Translations under genes and position numbers: made by a program | Notes under the pieces: generated by a model | Told to the model about the DNA's origin: nothing | The model's input: only the letters and a program-made list of their open reading frames with translations | Database searches by the model: none | Part shown: one piece after another, positions 55,664 to 64,000 of the stretch | Position numbering within the stretch: position 1 is the first letter of the stretch | How the letters are laid out: every line of letters starts with the position of its first letter | Assembly: GCF_024713945.1 (NCBI RefSeq) | Contig: NC_134682.1 | Location: 3,541,001 to 3,605,000, forward strand | Direction of reading: 5' to 3' | DNA length: 64,000 nucleotides | Origin: Dermatophagoides farinae | Lineage: Eukaryota > Arthropoda > Arachnida > Sarcoptiformes > Pyroglyphidae

Positions 55664-57304
55664 TGATGATGATAATCAAAATTAATGCCATGATCATGAT
55701 GATGACCACAATCACATACCAACACTATTGATGATGATTATCATTGGCGACAACAACAAGTAAACAATCAGCTATATTGATAACCTCATTAAATTGAAAC
55801 TTAAATGACGGAACTACTGAAATCAAAACCAAAAGGTGTAACACTAAAATAGTAAATCTTACAACGCCCAAATTTAGAAAGTAATTTGACTGAATTGCCA
55901 ATTGTTTGATGATGATACAACGATCAAACAATCAAGTAAAAAAAAAGCTGACAACAACAACTGGTATTCTATGGTAGCAAGATGATGATGATGATGATGT
56001 CCAAAAAATAATAATGATCTTAAACCGTATTGGCTATAGAATAAGATCATTATAAACAGTCATCATGTTGTTTGAATTTTGGATCAAATTGGTTTGCCAC
56101 AACCATTATCAAGCATCATCACCAGACTATCATAGTATAATCATCATCATCATCCAAAATGATGATCATCGCCACCTAAATGACAAATGGATTTGTGTGT
56201 GTGTAAGTGTGTGGGACACCTTTGTTATCATTAGAAATTGGTTTGATCCAAAATGGGCAACAGACAGAAAAAAAAAATTGAAACGAATGGAATTTAAATG
56301 ACAGTTGATATATATGTTTAAAAAACCAACTACGACGACGACGACGATGTGTTTTATTTGTCAAAATGACTTGGATTCATTCTGGTTTTCCCCCAATTGG
56401 TTGAAGACCATTATTTTTATTTTTTTTTTGTGGGAGTGAGAGAGAGAGATTGAAAGTGAAAGTTGAAGTGAGAAAAAGAGTGAATTATAAAACTTTTTTT
56501 TTGTTTCGTTTTGTTTTGTTACATCGAATCAGGCTTGTTGAGAACAACAACAGTTGTTCTCTATCCACACACAACATCAAAAAAAAACAACACTATGTGT
56601 GCACATCCTTGCAATATTGGTTTTCTCTTCTTCTTAATACATAGGAAACGATTCATTTTCGATGTCTTGAACATTGATGTTCAATTTTTTTTAAATTTAT
56701 TCAACATTCATTCATTCATTCATTCATTCACAGATGATTACTATACATCATACATTGAGGAAAAAAAATTATTGACACTTTTTTGTGTGTTTCTGTGTGT
56801 GTGTGTGTGAATGTTTCATTTTTTTTCAGAAAAAAATATCGATTTAACGAATAAACGATTGGTCAAAGAAATTGTGATTTATTTTTAAAATAAAAACCAA
56901 TCAAACAAACCACTGGTCAACACAAATCACATTGTCATCGTATCCGTGGTCTTACCATTAAATCATTCAACTTGTTGTGTCACACATAATTGTCATTTTG
57001 TGTTTGTCTGTGTGTGGGTGGGTGTGTGTATGATTGTGTCTTTGTTTTCTGGTTTTTTGTTTCGACAAATATACCTAATCATAATTAAAGAGTTTGATAT
57101 TGAGAGAAAAAAAAAGAGAAAAAAAGATTTTGATATCAATATATTTATCGGATATAAAAAAAACCGATTTATTGGATGAAACCAGTGAAACTAAAAATCT
57201 TAATAAGTGGATGTGTCATAAGCATTTTGGCCATATAATTACAACAATATATACACGATAATCATACGTTTGTCATCATCAATCAATACAATCATTATTT
57301 GATT

Positions 57305-59032
57305 ATGGATCGGGTAAGTCTTATTCGATATATAATAATAATTCATTTTATTATCATTATTATTAAACTCTGGTTCTTTTTTTTTGCTTATTTGTTCACC
57401 TTAATCTTATCTGTACTAGTTACTATCGATCATAGTGATTGCCATATTATTACCTGCTACAATTTCGTTTGCATATTCAGTTCCACCACCATTAACCGAT
57501 GGTAATGATGTTGAAACGAATCGAGTTCTGGAACAATTCATATGGAAAAAAATAATTAGTGCACCAACAGATCCAAAAAAAGCGTATCAAGAATTACGAT
57601 CATCATTGGATGCGATCTCTCAACGTAATGACGATCACATTCAATTACCTGAATCGTTGTACATGTTAAGAAAATCAGTTATGCAACCTCGATCATTGAG
57701 ACGTCGATCATCGTATCCATCGCCTGCATCGAATGAATCGGCCATTCCATCCACATCGGAAACTAGCCCTGGACAACAAAAAATTTTCAATCATTACACC
57801 AATCTTGCTACGACCAACAAATATATTCCCGAATTTGGAGCTAAAGAGCTGTATCAACTAGTTGCTCCTATGGCCGGAAATCCTGATAAAGAACAGCCAC
57901 CTCTACCACAGCCGCCTTCACCAACACAGGATAACAATAACAACAATCACAAACAAACCGATATATCTATTGCTGGTCAATCGCAACCATCGTTGAACAA
58001 TCGTCGTGTGATCGATTATATACAGGAACAATTATCCGAATATCAGGAAATACTACGTAAACATCCGTCTAAAAAAAGAGCCTACAAAGCAATACAACAA
58101 CAAGATGCTAACGACATTTTGTCAATACACAAATATAACCGTAAATCACTGAATAAACAACGGCCAGCTACTTCTAATCGATTGGAAGAGGAAATCAAAC
58201 CTGAACAAGAAACCCAACAACAGGTTAGCCATCCACCGCCGGTCAAAAGTAAAAATCGTGGCCATCAACAGGCACAATCACAATCTATTTACGATATTCT
58301 GCCGATGCCATCATATGGACAGCTTAAGAATACAATCCGACCATATGGAGGATTCGGAAGCGATAATTATGGCAACAATATGATGGGATCAACTGGTAAC
58401 ATACCACCATCGCCAGCCACTCAATTATCATCTCCATTCGAAGCAAAACGGACATTTCAAATGGCACCATTGATGGAATATAAAGGATCAGAAATGGAAC
58501 AATATCCTGAACAGCAACAATATGAACCGACATCTCAAACATTGGAACCACAGATTATCGATGTTGTACCGGATGAGCAGCCAATTCAAATCGTATTCCG
58601 TTCATCATCGGCCAAAGTACAAGTAAAACAAGTGCATACACCCATACCTTATAATGACGTAGAAACTACAAGAACGGAAGAAAAACCACAACTAGTATTA
58701 CATAAACTGGTCAGGCCCATTGTACAGGTAAAATAAATTAAGAATCATTAATTATAAGAATAAGAATTTTAAATTGAAAAATCGTATAGCATCTGTTGCA
58801 TTTGCGTCCAACAAATGACACTGTTTTCTAAAATATGTTTTTATTCCATTTTTAATTTAATTTAATATATTCATTACAACAACAGGAAGTGATTGAAATT
58901 ATACAACCGTATCGGCGAGTTACCCAAGAGATTAGGCCTGTTCTGGAAGAAATCCGTACTGTCGTTGCAAAACAGGCTGATACCCAACGTATACAGAAAG
59001 ATCGATTGGGAAAAGGATCAAAAAAATGGTAA
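57305..59032 (+). CDS. Secreted Pro/Gln-rich protein with conserved-looking C-terminal helix
   Basis: Three exons: 57305-57313 (MDR), 57420-58727 and 58886-59032, all phase 0, giving 487 aa. Together exons 1 and 2 encode a clear signal peptide: MDR, then LLSIIVIAILLPATISFA, followed by YSVPPPL. The body is rich in Gln, Pro, Ser and Asn with no cysteine-rich fold and no membrane segment. The C-terminal part is distinct: a QPIQIVFRSSSAKVQVKQVH block, then LVLHKLVRPIVQ, and in exon 3 EVIEIIQPYRRVTQEIRPVL plus the continuing EEIRTVVAKQ. The alternating beta/helical character resembles extracellular, cuticle- or matrix-type proteins of chelicerates. That link comes from memory of similar motifs and is weak. 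The three-codon first exon is unusual but its donor (GTAAGT) is canonical and restores a perfect signal peptide. A poly-A signal lies at 59559-59564, so the 3' UTR is about 530 nt. Confidence 0.8.
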
Positions 59033-59739
59033 ACAACAACAACAACAACGATGGCAGGCAGGAACCTTATGAAAAAAAAAACACACACACATACAACTAT
59101 TGTCTACATAAATAAGAAAAATACACACAAATCATATCCGGATAATCACTGAAAAAGCAACATAAATATAGTATCATTTGTCTACTTTTTTGTCTACTTT
59201 TTTTCTCATCGATTTGTCATCAATCTAAACCAAACAAACAAAGTTCCTATCCATATTATACAAAATGACAAACAAACAAACAAACAAAAAAAGATGACCA
59301 TTAACCAAACAAATTATAAAAACTATGCATACAAAAAACACTGACCATTATATCTATATCTATCCGGTATCGAAATCGATATTTACACTTTGTTTTTTAT
59401 TCTTTTTTTTTTAAAAATAACCGTTTTTTTAATCAAAAATGTACGATCCCGATTATTAGTATTGTTCTCATACGAATCATCACCATTCATTCATTCATTC
59501 ATTTATTCATCTCATAATTTGCATAAATCATATAATTAATTTAAAAAAATAATTGATTAATAAAGTTTATAATACACAAAAAATTCTTATAAATTGAAAT
59601 TGGTTCAAATGTTGATGACGTACGTATCCTATGAACAACCCCAACAAAACAAACAACGTGATAATAGTGCAAAAGTAACGGAGCAAAACGTGTGCACGAG
59701 CGATGAAATAGGTGATGACGAACGACATTCTATAGAATT

Positions 59740-60795
59740 TAGATAGTCATTTTCGATTTCACCGTGATCAAATTAAACCAACGGATGTCGAGATCGAATC
59801 ATCACTGAAAATTCGAAAACGTTGCTCATTATCTGGGTGATAAAATTCAAAATGAAATCATCCAATTAATATGGAATGCCATCAGAAAAGAAATCTTGTG
59901 AATGGCTAAAGAAGTCAAATATTATTTCTCTATAATTCTGTATACCACTACAGATATTAGCCATAAAGAGCAATTATCAGTAGTAAGTGCGATTCATTTG
60001 CCTTGATAAAAGTATTATAACCAATGGCGAATTCACGAACGTTTTCTGGGTTTCATACCTCTTAATGATACAACAGGATAACAAGGTTTGTTTGATTCTA
60101 TCACAAATTTTTTTACAAATTTTGAATCTTAACATTAATGATGATGATTTACCAGGTCAATCCTACGATAATGGTGCAAATATGCGAGGTAAAAATAATG
60201 GATTGCGACAAAAAAAAATTCTTGAAATTAATTCAAGAGCTTTTTTTATTCCGTGTGCTGCTCATTCATTGAACTTGGTGGCTAATGATGCAGCTAAATT
60301 AACTTATGAAACAATCAATTTTTTTGCGTTGATACAAGAATTGTAAAAGTATTTTTCATCATCTACAAAAACGTTGGGCAACATTCAAAAGACATATGCC
60401 TAATCTCAATTTGTAAACGATTTTTACCACTCGATGGAAAAGCAGAATCGAAGCTATAAAGCCACTTAAATCAAATTTTTAAAAAATAAGTATTTCTCTC
60501 CATCAATTTGCAGATGATTTAACAAAAAATATGAAGTCTGAAGTTCAAGCTGTCAATTTGATTGAAAAAATTGAATCTTTTCATTTCTTATGTTCAATAC
60601 ATGTATGGCATGATATTCTAGTAAATCTTGCAAGTAAGATGATGCAAAACCCTACTTCTAATGTAGGTAAAATCATTGAAAATCTAAACAACATCATATT
60701 ACGATTGAAAGAATTTAGATCCGATGAATATTTTGACAAAAAATATAATAAGAATTTGGCAACTGAAATGGCAAATAGTCTTGATAATCAATTAA
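59740..60795 (+). pseudogene. Decayed hAT-type transposase (DUF4371/zinc-finger MYM-like), left part
   Basis: Conceptual translation in shifting frames shows hAT-superfamily transposase features of the DUF4371 / ZMYM-type group. In order they are a KIQNEIIQLIWNAI helix, then a stop, KEVKYYFSIILYTTTDISHK (the divergent first catalytic-Asp region), ERFLGFIPLNDTTG, SYDNGANMRGKNNGL, NSRAFFIPCAAHSLNLVAND, and a later KIESFHFLCSIHVWHDIL-like block. At least five in-frame stops and two frame changes are visible, so it cannot encode a working transposase. Terminal inverted repeats and target duplications of this element were not found. The sequence is cut at 60795 by a piggyBac-like insertion and resumes at 61649. 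Confidence 0.75.
60792..60795. repeat. TTAA target-site duplication, left
   Basis: TTAA directly abuts the left end of the piggyBac-like element. The matching copy is at 61645-61648. Confidence 0.85.
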
Positions 60796-60811
60796 CCCTA
60801 GAAAGGTAACC
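60796..60811 (+). repeat. Left terminal inverted repeat
   Basis: CCCTAGAAAGGTAACC, an exact inverted match to 61629-61644. It continues into CTACGTAAA, which is matched by the sub-terminal copy at the right end. Confidence 0.9.
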
Positions 60812-61628
60812 TACGTAAAATTTATGCTTTTTGCACTTCAAAATGTTCCAAAAAAACACTCACGATGCTAAGACAGCTGGAACCCCTTTCTATTCCTCAA
60901 GAATATATTTCTACGCCTTTAGAAATAGAAAAGATCCAGTTTTTGCCTTTTATCTGTTATCTATAAGCTTAGGCGTAAAAGCTTGTACGTAAAATTTACG
61001 TATAGTTGCCTGAATCAGCATAGAAAAATCTTAGAAAATTTTGCTGAGAGCGATAGTTTCGGAAATTTTTCCCAAAAAACGTCATTTATGAATAAAAATA
61101 ATTTTAATTTTTTTCTTTTTTTATCTTTTCACTTGTCAAAAACGTTTTTTGTCGCAATATTTTTTGAAATAAACGTCTTTTCTGTTCATTTGTTTATGTT
61201 TTTCACTTTATTCAAAATTAAAATGCTTGCAAAAAGCGTTTAACAACGACCGGATGTAAACGTTGTGGCACCGCCCCCGTGGCGAATATCAGATAAAAAT
61301 TTGTCAATCATGTTTCGAAACACAATCATCGATTGATTAATCATATTTACAGGATCATTTTTCATTTTTTCTTGACGCTGTGATAATTTCAAAATTGACA
61401 ATAAAAAAAAATTCAAAATTTACACCATATCTTTAATTTGATATTTTTGAACTTTCCACTTTTGAAAAATGATTTTTTCTTCTTTAATATAAAATAGAGG
61501 TGTGATTCAACGAATAAACGTTAAAATTTAACATAAATAATCAGATAAATAATTTTTATAGCGGAAATAAGTTAGGCATATCAACTACGTAAAATTTACG
61601 TAGGTTACCTTTCCCGCAATATCGATAA

Positions 61629-61644
61629 GGTTACCTTTCTAGGG
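61629..61644 (-). repeat. Right terminal inverted repeat
   Basis: GGTTACCTTTCTAGGG, the exact reverse complement of the left terminus, followed directly by TTAA. Confidence 0.9.
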
Positions 61645-61680
61645 TTAAGCAGTTATTCACCGATGAAAGAAGAAAAACCA
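61645..61680 (+). pseudogene. hAT-type remnant, continuation after the insertion
   Basis: Sequence to the right of the piggyBac-like element. If the element and one TTAA are removed, the host frame ending SLDNQL runs on a few codons before entering an A-rich tract. This supports insertion into a pre-existing transposon copy. The true right end of the hAT remnant cannot be placed. Confidence 0.45.
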
Positions 61681-63451
61681 AAAAAAAAAAAAGTTTTTTA
61701 ATTATAAATCACTGTTTTCCTCATTTTCTAAATATTTTAATTATCAACTATATATTGAACTTAATCTCAATAATGATCTTTTTTTTTAATTAAATGAATC
61801 AACTTGAAAGGATTATTACCTTATATATGAATGAATGGTAAATTCAGTTATGAATCAAAAAAAAAATCAATAAATATGAAACTTCGTGTTTAGTAGATTA
61901 TTTTGTTCATTTCGTTTTTTTTGTCAAAAAAAAAACAAACAAACAAACAAAAAAAATCAATCAATATTTTGGCGATGAATTTTCCTAGTATATGAACTAA
62001 CTAACTCATCATCATCATCATAATCAACAGGTAATGGTGTGTGAGTGCGAATGAATGAATGAATGAAAAAATGTTTTGCGTTCTGGTTATTGAAAATGGC
62101 TCGTGAAATTCAACTAAAGTGGCGATATGCGGAAGCTATTTCACGCTGCAATTTTTTTTCCTTCTTCTTTTTCATCTTCTTTTTTGTTATCCAATTGAAA
62201 TTTAATCGACCGATGATGCATCGCGGACATTCTATGAATGTAACAAACAAATAAACAACAACAACAACAAAAGTAGAAGAGAGATAAATGAGAAAGAAAA
62301 ACATTTTGATCAAAAAAAAAAAAAAAAATATAAGAAAATAGTTGGTCATCGAATTTCAGGTAAACGAAAATCGCTAATTCCAAATGGTCCAATTATTTTT
62401 GTAGATGGCCACACACACACACACTTAAAAAGGTTTTATTTATGCACGTGATACCATCACGAGTGATTGTTTGTCCATATTTCGATATGATTTCATAACA
62501 ATTGAAATTGGCCAATCAATTCGATCGATGCCATTGATTGTATATGTCAAACACATAATCAATCAATAATGTTGATGTGACCAAATAACCAACCAACCAA
62601 CCATCATCATCATCATTATTGTGATTATGATTACCTACTCTAAATATCTTTGCAATCATTTTAAGTTGACGACGATATTTTAGTCATCATCATCATCATT
62701 ATTATAATCGCTAACATACAATTTATGTTCATCACATTTTTTTTTGTTTGCTGATACAAATTGATGCTCATTCTCTTTCATTCTATTCTTCCGCCCCCCC
62801 CCATGATAATATAACAACCATTTTTATACACAGGATGATGAGATAATTCCAGGTCATTTATGTGTGTGTGTGTCTATGAATTTTATTTAGATCTAACATT
62901 GGTCATCTAACATTCGATTCTGACCACATATGACAGGTCATCATCAAAACAAAAAAAGCAAAATAGATTGTCGTTTGAACCGGACATTTTTGTGTTTGTA
63001 AATTTTTTTTTGTTTTGTTTCATTTTATTGTTTTTGTTCCTGGATTAAATAATCGCCTTATGATGATGACAATAGACATAATCCAGTTTGATGACACACA
63101 TGATGATGATGATGATGATGATGATGTGAACGACCGAAATCCATATTGTCTATTCGATTAATAAAATTATTTAATTTTCTTTTTTTTTTCAATAATCCAT
63201 TCGCGTGGTGAGCATTTCTTTCTTTCTCTCACACACACACTCTCATTCTCTAGTTTGGCCTATTGTATTCATTCCAACAGCATCCAATCATGATTGTTAA
63301 GCATATATAAATTGATTCAATTTGATCTGCCAAACGCCAATGTATAATTTAGATTTGTTGTTGTTGTTGTTGTTGTTGCCATCTTCACACGCGAACATTG
63401 ATTGTGTAACAGTGTCGAGATTTTTATCTGTACTTGTATTTCGTATTATAA
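61681..63451. other. Non-coding spacer before the last gene
   Basis: About 1.8 kb, AT-rich, with A runs, an ATC array near 62000-62020, CA/GT runs near 62409 and 62861, a C run at 62793-62801, a GAT array near 63099-63124 and a GTT array at 63357-63378. It should contain the promoter of the gene starting at 63452. No coding region is seen. Confidence 0.55.
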
Positions 63452-64000
63452 ATGATCAATAAATCTAAATCGAATAAAATGATGATTCGTTATGCATTAC
63501 CATCAATCATTTGGTCTATTATTTTATCCATTCTGGTTAATATGGATTTATCTGTGGCCACCGTACAAATACAATTAGAATCTTTACGACCAACTTCATC
63601 ATCATCATTATCATCTAGTTCGTCATTACAATCATCAAGCGCTTCATCATCTACATCGAATGCTTTGGCTACGGCCACCACCACCAATACAATAGTTGAT
63701 CATTCTTCCGATTTATTTGATCCGTCAATCCTTTATGGAGGTGTGTTTAAATCATCACCCACATCTAATTCGATTCTTCAAGCAGCTTTACCTGCTTCAA
63801 CAAGTAGTAGTAGTAGTAGTAGCTCGAATTTAGGGCAATCTATTCTTCGTCAACATCATCATACTCAAACACCAACCACTGTACCAGGTAGTTCACCATC
63901 AACATCCGATTATGTGTTCCAATTGTTACCACAAACAGAAAATGATGTTTCACATAGCTATCCTAGATCAACAGGCGTACATCAAGAAGAGCTATATGAA
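63452..64000 (+). CDS. Secreted Ser/Thr-rich protein, 5' part (runs off the window)
   Basis: The frame is open from ATG 63452 (or the in-frame ATGs at 63479/63482) to the last base, at least 183 codons, with no stop. The N-terminus is a signal peptide: a basic region, then YALPSIIWSIILSILVNMDL and SVATVQ. The rest is Ser/Thr/Gln-rich (SSSSLSSSSSLQSS, a serine run from an AGT array near 63807-63823). It has no cysteines and no recognisable domain in the visible part. Mucin-like or matrix-type extracellular proteins look like this, but nothing specific can be claimed. The C-terminal part lies outside the window. Confidence 0.7.
   Translation, partial: MINKSKSNKMMIRYALPSIIWSIILSILVNMDLSVATVQIQLESLRPTSSSSLSSSSSLQSSSASSSTSNALATATTTNTIVDHSSDLFDPSILYGGVFKSSPTSNSILQAALPASTSSSSSSSSNLGQSILRQHHHTQTPTTVPGSSPSTSDYVFQLLPQTENDVSHSYPRSTGVHQEELYE

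Larger units (their letters stand above)
53461..57304. other. Region between INTS3 and the secreted protein gene
   Basis: About 3.8 kb. It contains the upstream region of INTS3, a poly-A run of 26 (53879-53904), GAT arrays near 54653-54680 and 55981-56000, an ATTC array near 56706-56729 and a GT run near 56796-56809. The part at 54,480-55,660 is less repetitive than the rest and carries coding-like but interrupted frames; see findings. No intact gene is seen. Confidence 0.55.
60796..61644. mobile_element. piggyBac-like non-autonomous element (849 bp)
   Basis: The element is bounded by TTAA on both sides and by perfect 16-bp terminal inverted repeats, CCCTAGAAAGGTAACC at the left and its reverse complement at the right. 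TTAA target duplication plus a CCCTAGAAAG terminus is the signature of the piggyBac superfamily; the first ten bases equal those of the lepidopteran piggyBac as I recall it. A second, sub-terminal copy of the repeat lies inside the right end (61595-61613, GAAAGGTAACCTACGTAAA in reverse). The palindrome ACGTAAAATTTACGT-like motif occurs near the left end (about 60811), at about 60985-61001 and at about 61586-61602. No transposase-like frame is present, so it would depend on a transposase supplied elsewhere. Confidence 0.9.

Noticed and set aside
60983-61243. Open frame inside the piggyBac-like element, considered as a transposase fragment
   Set aside because: It is Phe-rich, starts from a non-ATG codon and shows no piggyBac catalytic Asp blocks or cysteine-rich C-terminus.
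1-64000. tRNA, rRNA and CRISPR signals
   Set aside because: No T-loop/A-box pairing, conserved rRNA block or spaced direct-repeat array was recognised by eye. A covariance-model scan would be needed to exclude tRNAs.

Overview
This window looks like nuclear DNA of an acariform mite, most likely an astigmatid such as a house-dust mite (Dermatophagoides) or a close relative. It is strongly AT-rich. The introns that can be placed are tiny (about 50-150 nt). Long non-coding stretches are full of GTT/GAT triplet arrays, CA/GT microsatellites and A/T runs, and the proteins carry poly-Q, poly-N and Ser/Thr low-complexity tracts. The genus is inferred from style and gene content; no marker gene fixes it.

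Left part (1-16 kb): one gene, a three-exon dsRNA-binding-domain protein (3085-4971) with an acidic, internally duplicated C-terminal region, followed by about 11 kb with no supportable gene. At 16.3-21.6 kb three multi-pass membrane proteins lie head to tail on the minus strand. They look like arthropod gustatory/chemoreceptor-type receptors. Two are intact (439 aa each, same two-exon layout) and the third is broken by three frameshifts.

Middle part (21.6-45.7 kb): mostly simple-repeat-rich non-coding DNA with two genes. One is a divergent ceramide-synthase (TLC/LAG1) family protein at 28.0 kb (+). The other is a complete Ser/Thr kinase of unclear subfamily with poly-Q/poly-N insertions at 38.5-40.2 kb (-).

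Right part: two well-recognised housekeeping genes sit close together on the minus strand, TTC8/BBS8 (45.7-47.5 kb, BBSome subunit) and INTS3 (47.9-53.5 kb, Integrator/SOSS subunit). INTS3 could be assembled into 12 in-phase exons giving about 1585 aa, far longer than the human protein because of a Ser/Thr-rich insert. At 57.3-59.0 kb (+) is a secreted proline/glutamine-rich protein. Next comes a decayed hAT-type transposase (DUF4371-like), split by an 849-bp piggyBac-like non-autonomous element with TTAA target duplications and perfect 16-bp terminal inverted repeats (60.8-61.6 kb). At the right edge (63.45 kb onward) a Ser/Thr-rich secreted protein runs out of the window.

The genes do not form a pathway. 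The local themes are a chemoreceptor array, a cilium gene, an RNA-processing gene and two extracellular low-complexity proteins. The observations most worth checking are the nested transposons, the ceramide synthase with an altered catalytic motif, the decaying third receptor with a possible conversion tract between the other two, and the duplicated dsRBD protein. I found no convincing tRNA, rRNA or CRISPR array.
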